Below, in pieces: positions 1 to 7,427 of a stretch of 21,584 nucleotides of DNA. Origin of the DNA: Phoronis ovalis (lineage: Eukaryota > Phoronida > Phoronidae); NCBI GenBank assembly GCA_028565635.1, contig JAOXYB010098826.1, positions 1 through 21,584 of the forward strand, written 5' to 3'. Position numbers and translations under genes: made by a program. The notes beneath the pieces are model-generated. The model was given only the letters and a program-made list of their open reading frames with translations, was not told the origin of the DNA and searched no databases. Every line of letters starts with the position of its first letter. Position 1 is the first letter of the stretch.

Positions 1-134
1 AATTCCGATACTAAGAACAGAACCTTATTTAATAAACTGGCGAAGTTGTGCATAGGAACTCTTCCCAGATCTCTAATGATATATGACCATATCTCCTTTG
101 GGAAACACTATGTAGTCAATAAAATATAACTTAC

Positions 135-205
135 TCCGTGGGTATGATTTTCTCCTTCAGCATTTGAAAGTTTACGGTATGTTCTTCTTGAATCCGTTTC
201 ATTTC
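135..205 (-). CDS. Coding exon 2 of the minus-strand coiled-coil protein
   Basis: This is a 71-nt exon reading EMKRIQEEHTVNFQMLKEK and then IIPT plus two bases. The acceptor on the minus strand is CTTTCAG|GAAATG and the donor is CGGA|GTAAGT, a consensus donor. It starts in phase 0, matching the end of exon 1. The helix-forming composition supports a coiled coil. The next exon must lie left of base 1; I could not identify one in bases 1-134. Confidence 0.6.
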
Positions 206-1084
206 CTGAAAGATGCAAAGCAAGTATTAGAAAGACACCAGGTGGTGTGAGTGAGAGTAATACTGCTGTTGTAGAAAGGTTTGATTGCTTGCATTCATTT
301 GTTCTTGGGAAACACTAGCAGTAGTACTTTTACAAAATAAGCATTTAATATAAACATAATTTTAAGGTAAGAATCAGGATGGTGTCAAGATAGAAAATGT
401 TTTATTTAAGACCCAACACACAATATATTCTCTTGCAATTTTCCGCTTACTGCACTTTCTAATCTAAATGGAAGTCCCAAGACAAAACCTAAATCTGTCT
501 TCTCTGATACACAATACTTTCTTTTAATTGTTACAAAATGTGGAATAGGAAAACAACATTAAGCATGGTCTTAAAACCTTACTTCTAAAACAGGAAAATT
601 GCAAAATAAATTGCAAACATGTTCTGATAAAAATAAAGTTTCAAAGCACTAGGTCTATTTGCGGATTTTTAGTCTTAGTATCAACAGAAAATATGTGTCA
701 GTAGAAGAGATATTAAATATGTAGCAAAAAAAACTATAGGTGCTCCTACAGAACGCCATTAGTTTAAATTATAGTTTAAAACTGAAACTTACTACAGTTA
801 AGCAAAACACGAAATTGAAGACAAAATTTAATTCTAAACAGAATTAAAATGCTGGAATTTTGTACTTTGCACTATTAAATTAGACACCTTGTCACTTATC
901 TGTTAGACAATTAAGGTGATTATGAAATAGAAATACAAACCTCTTGTAGGTTATTGCAGTTTAAACAGTCTGCTTTAACATGCTGCCTCTGGTATTCACT
1001 GGACGTTGAAGCCACAACACCGACATCATCAGTTGATGCAATTTCAAGGTCAACATCGGGAAGATCAAACTCTGCCATCTTCAT
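135..1084 (-). CDS. N-terminal part of an unrecognised acidic/coiled-coil protein (two exons, gene continues off left edge)
   Basis: I do not recognise this gene. Two minus-strand exons (1078-941 and 205-135) join in frame to give about 69 residues starting MAEFDLPDVDLEIAS. The first part is acidic and low in structure. The second, from about residue 35, has a CxxC pair (DCLNC) and then a Glu/Lys/Gln-rich stretch (LQEEMKRIQEEH...) with the heptad look of a coiled coil. Both introns have GT..AG ends. An in-frame stop at 1123-1121 shows the N-terminus is complete. The gene is head-to-head with the CARD-NACHT gene, whose coding start is about 1 kb away. A scaffold or trafficking coiled-coil protein is possible, but nothing seen assigns a function. 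What is sure is only that a spliced reading frame starts here. Confidence 0.6.
206..940 (-). other. Intron 1 of the minus-strand gene
   Basis: This is a 735-bp intron between two well-formed splice sites. It is A+T-rich without coding frames. The only structure seen is a small inverted repeat with 9-bp arms (827-835 and 840-848, spacer of four), probably a chance hairpin in A+T-rich DNA. Confidence 0.55.
941..1078 (-). CDS. Coding exon 1 of the minus-strand coiled-coil protein
   Basis: This exon has 46 complete codons from ATG (1078-1076) to ...NLQE. It ends in phase 0 at a donor read on the minus strand as GAG|GTTTGT. The ATG at 1078 has a strong context (A at -3, G at +4). A second in-frame ATG two codons upstream (1084-1082) would add Met-Lys but has a weak context. 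A four-codon upstream ORF lies at 1138-1127. The reading frame is closed upstream by TAG at 1123-1121. Confidence 0.65.
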
Positions 1085-1500
1085 CAGCTTACTTTGTGAA
1101 GTCAGGTAAATTTTACAATTCTACTGCTAACGCCACATTTTGTGTGGATCCTATATGACCATTCTAACTATGACTACGTATTTATAATCTACCACAACCG
1201 ATGTAACAACTCCAAAATAAAACGGTTGTAAAACGAAGCGTTTTCGTTAGGGCGCTGCCATGATTGAGTAGTATTAATCTATCGCCAGATGCTTTGTAGA
1301 CTTTGCTTGGCATCTCACTACATCTTACAAAAAAATATACAAAATATGCCTGCAATAATTATTAATTTTTATCCTTTAAGTTGTTACATTGAACGCCTAA
1401 GAAATCTAGGTAATTATTATAATGTTCACATTTTCCCTGTGGCTTTAGATAACGGTGAACGTACTGTCACTTGCTTGAGGAACAAATAAAACCTAGATAG
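1085..1500. promoter_or_regulatory. Presumed shared upstream region of two divergent genes
   Basis: This lies between the start of the minus-strand coiled-coil gene and the probable first exon of the CARD-NACHT gene, so it should hold both promoters. I see no convincing TATA box or initiator. A G+C-richer patch around 1220-1285 stands out from the A+T-rich surroundings. A 66-codon open frame at 1289-1489 has no recognisable domain and I treat it as chance or untranslated leader. The promoter role is inferred only from gene orientation. Confidence 0.3.
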
Positions 1501-1590
1501 TAGATATCCTGATAAAACCAGAACAAATAGTGTAAACATGATACCTGGTGAAATAATTGACTAATTATACACTGGCACAACAAGCCTTAG
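1500..1590 (+). other. Probable 5' untranslated first exon of the CARD-NACHT gene (3' end defined, 5' end unknown)
   Basis: A full-consensus donor TTAG|GTAAGT sits at 1590/1591. The first coding exon has its own acceptor at 2089-2090, 22 bases before the ATG, so an upstream noncoding exon is expected and this donor is the best candidate. Read in the CARD frame, this exon has TAA at 1562-1564 and no ATG after it, so translation cannot start here in frame. A nine-triplet upstream ORF (ATG 1538, stop 1562-1564) would lie in the leader. The 5' end given is nominal, because no transcription start is visible. Confidence 0.4.
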
Positions 1591-1675
1591 GTAAGTAGAT
1601 AAGTTGAAAAGAAGCTATTTTGTCCAAGGACGTGATGTAGCTTCACATTATCGGAAGATGCAGTTCAAATTCTAT

Positions 1676-1701
1676 TGACCGGAATTTCCAAATTCCGGTC
1701 A
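1676..1701. repeat. Near-perfect palindrome with 12-bp arms
   Basis: The arms TGACCGGAATTT (1676-1687) and AAATTCCGGTCA (1690-1701) are exact reverse complements separated by CC. The palindrome contains a 9-bp kappaB-like site (1681-1689), and a second one follows 23 bases downstream. It could form a hairpin or a dimeric protein-binding site. The symmetry is seen directly; the function is not known. Confidence 0.7.
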
Positions 1702-1712
1702 TTGGAATTTCC
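1681..1712. promoter_or_regulatory. Pair of GGAATTTCC kappaB-like sites
   Basis: GGAATTTCC occurs at 1681-1689 and again at 1704-1712, so the site centres are 23 bp apart. The 9-mer fits the core of the NF-kappaB/Rel consensus (GGRNNYYCC type). Its place in the first intron or proximal upstream DNA of a CARD-NACHT innate-immunity gene makes Rel regulation plausible. A 9-mer pair in A+T-rich DNA can arise by chance, so the call is tentative. Confidence 0.35.
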
Positions 1713-2112
1713 TGTTAGCTTTTGTAGTTTTGAATTTACTAGGCTACTCGATAGCTTATTAGTGGTGCCGTAAACTATTATCTATTGCCCGGATGGTTGC
1801 CAATCAAACTTCATTGAAACATACTAGACATTTGACTAACAGATAAAAAGCATTAATTGAAATATGATGTAGAATCTTAAACACTGTCTGCTGAGTTAAA
1901 TATAACTATTTTTGAAAGTTAATCACTAAGTCAATAAACAGAAATTTAATCAATACACTGTTAATAAATGCACTGATATTTGGGATATTTGCATACTATT
2001 GTTTGATCTCAATAAATTTAATTACTTCTTGAACATGCTTATCCAAGATTTAAAGTTAAATATAATTATTTATAACGTGGTAATTTACAGGCTCAGTACA
2101 ATTCAGGCCGTA

Positions 2113-2268
2113 ATGGAAAAAGCAGACATTGCCAAATTGAGGAAGAATTATACTTTCCTGATATCAAACTTGGATGTTAATGATATTGTAAATTACCTCT
2201 ATCAGGAAAATGTTTTCAGTTTCGATGACTTAGAACGAATCAAAGCAGAGGTTACCTCACAAGATAAG
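2113..2268 (+). CDS. CARD-NACHT coding exon 1 (first half of CARD)
   Basis: This exon has 52 codons beginning MEKADIAKLRKNY and ending at the donor AAG|GTATGT in phase 0. The exon itself probably starts at 2091, after the acceptor TTTACAG. The sequence has the CARD helix 1-4 pattern, with a buried Leu/Ile run (FLISNLDVNDIVNYL) and the FSFDDLERIK segment matching the usual 'T..D.E.I' stretch. The same frame is open upstream to 1999, so a longer N-terminus cannot be fully excluded. Confidence 0.8.
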
Positions 2269-5200
2269 GTATGTCTTATTCTATGATTCCTACGACACAT
2301 TTAGAGAAAAAATTGAAACTAGACAATAAGCTCAAAGTTTATAGTGAGTCTAGTGAAATAGCTGTCACAGCATAACAATGAATTTTTAAACTTCTGGGCA
2401 GCAAGCTCTTAATGTCAACATGGTATATTCACGCTGTCTGGTGAAGAAAGAAACAGTTTGTCTTTCTGAATCAGATGGCTGTAAATGAAGCTTAGGCAGG
2501 TGTATCTCAATTTTTGGAGCTATCTGACATTAAGTAAACCTTTATTGCTTCAAACTGTATCGAAATTATTGTTATATTTACAGATAATTATTTTTTATTT
2601 CAGGCAATCAAGTTACTAACTCTACTTACAAAAAGAACATCAGATGCCTATAAAATTTTTATTAATGCCTTAAGTGCGGCTGATTTGAATTTTATGATAG
2701 AAAAATTACACAACACGATGGTTGATGACAGGGACTTAGAAGATATTCCAAATGGGACAGGTAGCACATTTACAAATATAATTTAATTTTGGAATGAACC
2801 ATTCACATAAAAGGCAGTGCTGAAAAAGTTTCATTTTCTCCTGTGACAGAAATTCCACGAAACCGTTTAGACTGTGTTTTTTTTAGTGTCCTTAGTAGGC
2901 CCATCTGAGGATAATATTTCGATCACCATTTGCTATTGAAAAGTAATGCCATTATCACTGGTTCCTTCTAAAGTGGACTTCCAGAGTTTCGAAGCTGTCT
3001 GGTTTTTATAAAAGAATTGTGTGAATATGATATGAAATATGGAGAGTGCCTGAGGCTTCTGCTAAAATCATGCCTAGGTAATGTGATGTCAAATGGTGTC
3101 AAAAGATTACACATTGGTAATTAATAAGTATCTTTTGTGGAAGTTACTAGTACACAAGTGTTACAATTCTTCTTTTACATGCAGACTTCCCTCCTCCTAA
3201 TCCTATCCCAGATGAAGATGTTCTAGCTGCCATACAAAAAGAATTGAAACAGAAGTATATTGAAGATTATGTTCATTTTGATCCCATGCCATGGAGTGGG
3301 GATATGGTTCTGAGCCTGCCAGATGTGTATACTGAGTTAGACATAAAAGAGCGAAATACTTACAATAGGTTTGTTACATATCCTAAATAGTTGGCACTGC
3401 TGAATGTGTTATATTGCCTTATTTTAATTATCTCTTTTAATCCAATTCTATTTTGATATGAAGAGAAGTATATCTTCAATACTGTAAAAGTATTTTTTTC
3501 ACAGGTTGAAAATTTCGCAATTCATAGGATCGGAGCATATTCGCGGTTTAATTTACTTTCGCGTTTCGCCACTGAGGGAGGTAATTTATTTTTGCGTTTC
3601 TCCACTGGGTGCAGTATATTATCACATTTTTTCCTGCACATTCAAAGCACATTAAAGTCACATCACATTGTTATCAATAGTTGCCTATAATACTTAACGC
3701 TCACTTACAATGCTGGTATGATTCCGGGATATTATTAACGATTACCAATAAATTGTCACTCAGACTCAATACGGCTTAATTCAGTTCTTCTCTAATCGAT
3801 TCTATAACCCGCTTTATAATCGTTAATTAAAGTTAAATACATCGTGTGGTAACAAATATGTAGGTGTCTGAGTATACCAATTTTATTTATAAATTATAAA
3901 AATCTTGTTTTAATTCGATTTCTATTTCAAACATCATGACAGAACATGTGTTAATATATATGTATGTCAAAAGTAAAAAGGAGGCTGTTGACCTTTTATC
4001 CTTTTTGAGGTCGGACATTGTTTCCGAGATTGTTCTTAATGTTTGCAAGATCTTTTATAATACTGAAGTACTGACAAGATGTTCGGAACTTCTAAAACTC
4101 TGTTAGAATATGTATAAGCGTGGTTAATGCTTTCATAGGTCCAAAATATTCACGGAGAATTTATTTTGCCAATCAGAAATATTAACGCGGATTATATTTT
4201 CACGGTCAGAAGACTACCTTTGCCTGACATGCACCTGACGTATATTGTTTTATTTTTTCAGGCAACTTATGGGGTCAATATGTTTGAGTGATTTGTTCAC
4301 CCCATCACCATGTAAGACAAGTCCCCCAAAGAGAGTAAACATTCAAGGCATTGCAGGCATTGGAAAAACAATTCTATGCAACAAGTTAGCGTATGACTGG
4401 GCTTGTGGAAAGCAAGAATGTTCCGTAGTGAAATATTCTGCGGTATTTTTCCTTGAAATGCGAGAAGGTATAATTGAATCCAATGTTGCAGAAACTGTGT
4501 ATGAGCAACTGTTCCCCAAAGATTTCAAATACACCAAAGAAAGAGTTTTACAGTATATCCGTGATCACCAATCAAATTTGCTGTTAATTATAGATGGTTT
4601 TGATGAACTGTCACTTACGGATAAAAAAGCGGTTGAAGAATTTTTACAAGGAAAATATCTTCATCAGACTAGCTGTTTGTTAACTTCCCGTCCCACACAT
4701 ATTCCGGCTAAATATTTTGATGTCCGTTTGCAGTGTAAAGGATTTACTTCTGAAAGAGCGGTTGAATTTATCGAGAAATATTTTCAGCCTAAACCTGATG
4801 AGTTCTATCAGGCTCTTATAGACGGGGTTTCCAATAGTTGTTACTTATCTCAACTTACTGAAAACCCTCTAGATTGTTTACTGCTATGTATACAATGGGA
4901 AGATAATCATGGCCGCCTACCAAAGTCTTTAACACAGTTACATACAGATATCATCAATATTATTGTTCTGAGATATTTAACAAAGCACGGTACAGACCTG
5001 GATAGTTGTGATGCGGAAGCGGAGGAGTGTCAGGCCCTGTTATCGGAAATCGAAGAACTGGCTTTTAATGGGGTAGTGGAAAACCGGAATGAATTTACAG
5101 GAAGTGAAATCAAGTCGAAGACTCATTTTGATAGCATAATAAAGTTAGGTGTTCTACAGAAAATAAGGTCAAAATCACATTTTCGAAATGAATCCCATTA

Positions 5201-6218
5201 TGCATTTCATCAGCGAAATATGCAAGAAATCTTAGCAGCTTTGTATGTACCAAGAATTGATTTTGAAAAGGTTAAAGAAATTTTTGTAAAATTTCTTCAA
5301 GATCGATCTACAGCCATAATTTGTATCTTCATTGTGGGGGTGCTTAGAAACTATGAGGAAAAAGTGTTGGAATTATTTAGATATGTTGCAGAGAATAATC
5401 GTGTCAACTACAAGAAACTGATTATTTCCGTCTTTGAAGGTCAAGGCTGCGGTGAGGTAGAACAGTTTTGTTTTAAATTCAATCAAAAAATGCGTCCTTT
5501 TTCTATTAGTTTCCATTGTTTAAATGAGCTGCATCATGAAACACTAAATAAAGTTCTGCCTTTGATTGCATCATCTATTCCAAAAAGTTTGTTTATAGAC
5601 ATGAAAAGTTTACGAAATCATTTTCTATGTCACGAGTTAGAACGCTGTTGTTTTACTGTGCTAGAATCTATGCCTTGTCCTGATCATATCATGATCATGG
5701 AATTAGCATACTATGCTGATGGTGAATCACCAATGGCAGTTTCAAATGTGTTAGAAGTTCTAAAACATGTTTCAGTTAATGATCCTTGTCAATTTGATCT
5801 CATTATTTACTGTGATGGCTTGAATTTTGCTGGGTTTTCTTCTATACCCTTTTTCCTTAACAATCTTATTGATTGTATGACAGAAGACAATAAAAAATAT
5901 TTTGAAAAGCGAATCAGAAGTTTAGGGTTTATGCTACCAGATTGTGTGCGACTAAGAAATATGAACGAGGTGGATCTGATGCAAGAGATGAAATTGAACC
6001 CTTGTGTATCTACTATAAGAATGCCCCCTATTATTGTGTACACAGATATCAAATGTGATCATCTGTATGACCATTTGTGTATTCCTCAAGAAGAGAAGGA
6101 AAACATGATGTGTGAAGCTAAGTTAGCTGCACATGTTTTTAAGAAAATTAATCCTGATTTTGACATCGTATGGAAAAAAGCAAAAATTCCTGCCGAATTC
6201 ATTGAAGATTTGTTCTAA
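2113..6218 (+). CDS. CARD-NACHT NLR-like receptor (complete, four coding exons, 817 residues)
   Basis: The model joins 2113-2268, 2604-2760, 3185-3368 and 4262-6218: 2,454 nt, in frame, with TAA at the end. Residues 1 to about 95 form a CARD-like six-helix fold (hydrophobic helices, LDVNDIVNYLYQENVFSFDD, LLTLLTKRTSDAYKIFINAL). Residues 105-185 are a linker ending in the ELSDLF-type lead-in (CLSDLFTP) common before NACHT domains. NACHT motifs follow: Walker A GIAGIGKT (195-202), Walker B LLLIIDGFDEL (272-282), sensor region CLLTSRP (304-310), NPLDCLLLC (367-375) and winged-helix motif HYAFHQRNMQEILAALYV (478-494). About 320 residues follow without visible leucine-rich repeats. There is no signal peptide or membrane segment, so a cytosolic ATP-dependent oligomerising sensor or scaffold is inferred. 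The CARD would recruit other CARD proteins such as caspases or adaptors. The ligand is unknown. The ATG at 2113 has G at -3 and +4 and is the first in-frame Met after the exon acceptor. The gene looks intact. Confidence 0.85.
2269..2603 (+). other. Intron within the CARD of the CARD-NACHT gene
   Basis: This is a 335-bp phase-0 intron with GTATGT donor and TTTCAG acceptor. It is A+T-rich, with a strong pyrimidine tract before the acceptor. Nothing else is seen in it. Confidence 0.75.
2604..2760 (+). CDS. CARD-NACHT coding exon 2 (second half of CARD)
   Basis: The acceptor is TTTTTTATTTCAG|GCAATC and the donor is ACAG|GTAGCA. The exon is 157 nt and changes the phase from 0 to 1. It encodes AIKLLTLLTKRTSDAYKIFI..., the 'LL..L..R...A...F..AL' signature of the last CARD helices, followed by an acidic tail (VDDRDLEDIPNGT). 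The intron therefore falls inside the CARD, which supports one domain built from two exons rather than two separate genes. Confidence 0.8.
2761..3184 (+). other. Intron between CARD and linker exons
   Basis: This is a 424-bp phase-1 intron with GTAGCA donor and ATGCAG acceptor. I see no coding frame or repeat in it. Confidence 0.75.
3185..3368 (+). CDS. CARD-NACHT coding exon 3 (linker)
   Basis: The acceptor is TACATGCAG|ACTTCC and the donor is AATAG|GTTTGT. The exon is 184 nt and changes the phase from 1 to 2. It encodes DFPPPNPIPDEDVLAAIQKE and then a basic/acidic helix-like stretch, a segment PMPWSGDMVLSLPDVYTELD and ERNTYNR. The 'LSLPDVYTEL' phrase resembles the linker just before NACHT in invertebrate and fish NLR-like proteins ('...VYTxL'), which ties the CARD exons to the NACHT exon. 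Confidence 0.8.
3505..4215. repeat. Probable degenerate interspersed repeat in the last NLR intron
   Basis: The left end has TATTCGCGGTTTAATTTAC, then TTTCGCG and a CCACTG motif. The right end has AATATTCACGGAG, TTAACGCGG and TATTTTCACGG. These alternating A+T runs and CG-bearing 'CGCGG/CACGG' units are atypical of the window and cluster at the two ends of the interval. No transposase frame is present, so if it is mobile it is non-autonomous. Limits are approximate, and terminal inverted repeats could not be proved by eye. Confidence 0.4.
3547..3611. repeat. Two-copy degenerate tandem repeat, about 33-bp unit
   Basis: A unit with the skeleton TAATTTA-TTT-GCGTTTC-CCACTG-GG occurs at about 3548-3578 and again at about 3581-3611, with scattered substitutions. 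It sits at the left end of the presumed repeat element. Confidence 0.6.
4262..6218 (+). CDS. CARD-NACHT coding exon 4 (NACHT, winged helix and C-terminal region)
   Basis: A long terminal coding exon follows the acceptor TTTTATTTTTTCAG at 4261. It completes the split Arg codon (AG|G) and reads to TAA at 6216-6218. The open frame technically extends to an ATG at 4245, but those codons are the polypyrimidine tract. A single large exon for NACHT and everything downstream is common in invertebrate NLRs. The tail from about residue 500 is rich in Cys, Phe and Asn. It has short Leu-rich stretches (VSNVLEVLKHV, IRSLGFMLPDCVRL) but no regular LRR spacing and no transmembrane segment. Confidence 0.88.
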
Positions 6219-6275
6219 TTGGCCTTATGCAAATTTAGAGTCTAGTGGTTGTAATGAGCTACCAAACTGAAAATG

Positions 6276-6391
6276 CTATCATTTGAAAGTATCTGATATG
6301 TTTTATTCTTAAGCTAGCTTGCTTACTGGTGTTCTATCATTTGAAAGTATCTGATATGTTTTATTCTTAAGCTAGCTTGCTTACTGGTGTT
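6276..6391. repeat. Perfect 58-bp tandem duplication
   Basis: Copy 1 (6276-6333) and copy 2 (6334-6391) are identical base for base, and identity carries two bases past the second copy. The unit contains the palindrome AAGCTAGCTT. It begins 57 bases after the NLR stop codon, so it would be transcribed in the 3' UTR. Perfect identity implies either a very recent duplication or an assembly artefact. Confidence 0.95.
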
Positions 6392-6600
6392 CTGTTGTAA
6401 CAGATGTTTGCATATTGATTTATGTTTTCTAAATGCATATGTTTAACATGACATACATCCCACATTGCATTGAACTGTGCTTGTGATTATTGTGATCAAT
6501 GTAATGTTGCTTCAAAGCTCTCGAGTCTTACCCATGGTATTTAGGAAGCAGCAAGTGATTTTATGGCTCAAAGCAAGGTTTTTGTATTAACTAGACGGGA

Positions 6601-6617
6601 CCTGTGGTAAACCACGG
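6601..6617. repeat. Short inverted repeat
   Basis: GTGGT-AA-ACCAC is flanked by CC and GG, with one unpaired base on the left side. This small hairpin lies just before the 28-bp direct repeat. No function is assigned. Confidence 0.4.
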
Positions 6618-6625
6618 ATATTGAT

Positions 6626-6721
6626 AGAGATGTAGGTCACGTAAGGCCGAGTTCAGATATGTTCACGTGACTCTCACAGATGTTGGCGTGCACAGAGATG
6701 TAGGTCACGTAAGGCCGAGTT
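6626..6721. repeat. 28-bp perfect direct repeat, copies 68 bp apart
   Basis: The unit beginning AGAGATGTAGGTCACGTAAG occurs at 6626-6653 and 6694-6721 with no differences. The 40 bases between the copies carry a related CACGTGACTCTCACAGATGT stretch. The copies contain GTCACGTAA and the spacer contains CACGTG, both of bZIP/bHLH-site type, so a remnant of a repeat family or a regulatory cluster are both possible. Confidence 0.9.
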
Positions 6722-7401
6722 ATCACAGGCAAAAAATAATGAATTTAAAATGCTCGATACCGTTCACCGATTAACCCCAAAATTTGAGGAACCCGAGCCA
6801 TCGTCAATACCTACGATGTGTGAAAAGATCAAGGTTCTACATATAATAGTTTTGAAGATATTTGGTGGAAAGAGTGACAGACGGACGCTGGAGATTTAGT
6901 AGTATAGATATAAATATTTGGATTTTGCTGTAATATAAATATTTGGATAGTTGTGGCTGTAAATATAGGTTATTGCAGTGTCACAAAAGTGGACGGATTG
7001 CATCTACAAAAGGTCCCCACTGTTGCAAATTTACGAGGCAGCACATTTTAAAAATTTTGTAAAACATTTTAGATAATTTAACAAATGACTTAAATTTACA
7101 CTAATGTTTTGTAGAATGTGTGCTCCTTAGGTGCTGAAATTTAAATGACATTGTTTTTACGTGAATGTTTATTTATATTTTTCATATAAAATGTTTGATA
7201 TGTTTTTTGAATGAATGGTATCAATTTTTTTGCATTTATTTCTGCTAGTCAGTTATAAAGTAAAATTCCAAGAGTATTAAAATAGCTTGTTTTCGTATAT
7301 TATGCTATTGCTATTCCCTCCTACTCAAGATCACTGACACCTCTTATTAGATTTGAATGTCTTTTCAAACAGACAAAACCCATTAGGGCTTTCTGTTCGT
7401 C

Positions 7402-7427
7402 AATAAATAAATAATAATAATAATAAT
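7402..7427 (+). terminator. Candidate polyadenylation signal in an AAT microsatellite
   Basis: AATAAATAAA at 7402-7411 runs into an (AAT)n tract up to about 7427. It is the best-formed polyadenylation hexamer downstream of the CARD-NACHT stop, giving a 3' UTR near 1.2 kb. AATAAA is common by chance in DNA this A+T-rich. Confidence 0.3.

Larger units (their letters stand above)
1591..2090 (+). other. Probable 5' UTR intron of the CARD-NACHT gene
   Basis: This 500-bp interval runs from the GTAAGT donor at 1591 to the acceptor TAATTTACAG ending at 2090. It holds the palindrome and kappaB-like sites described separately. The frame of the CARD exon stays open back to an ATG at 1999, but that extension is A+T-rich, Ile/Leu/Asn-rich and lies upstream of a good acceptor, so I treat it as intron. 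Confidence 0.4.
3369..4261 (+). other. Intron between linker and NACHT exons, carrying repetitive sequence
   Basis: This is an 893-bp phase-2 intron with GTTTGT donor and TTTTTTCAG acceptor. From about 3505 to 4215 it holds CG-containing 'TTCGCGG / TTTCGCG / TTCACGG' motifs at both ends of the stretch, unlike the surrounding A+T-rich DNA. A short tandem duplication lies near its left end. The composition suggests an inserted repeat element. Confidence 0.7.

Noticed and set aside
1-134. Search for a third exon of the minus-strand gene at the left edge
   Set aside because: No acceptor plus open frame continuing in the needed phase could be recognised. The next exon is presumed outside the window.
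1289-1489. A 66-codon open frame upstream of the CARD-NACHT gene
   Set aside because: It has no recognisable domain, ends before the candidate donor at 1591 and is not in a frame that joins the CARD exon. It is treated as chance or leader sequence.
1999-2112. In-frame N-terminal extension of the CARD exon to an ATG at 1999
   Set aside because: The extra residues are Ile/Asn/Leu-rich and A+T-driven and lie upstream of a good acceptor at 2089-2090. ATG 2113 has the better context and gives a CARD that starts at the expected place.
4245-4261. ATG at 4245 as the start of an intronless NACHT protein
   Set aside because: These codons (MFYFF) are the polypyrimidine tract and acceptor of the preceding intron. 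The CARD and linker exons splice in frame to 4262.
4343-6052. Minus-strand open frames within the NACHT exon (4343-4537, 5807-6052)
   Set aside because: They are antisense shadows of the real coding exon, with no domain of their own.
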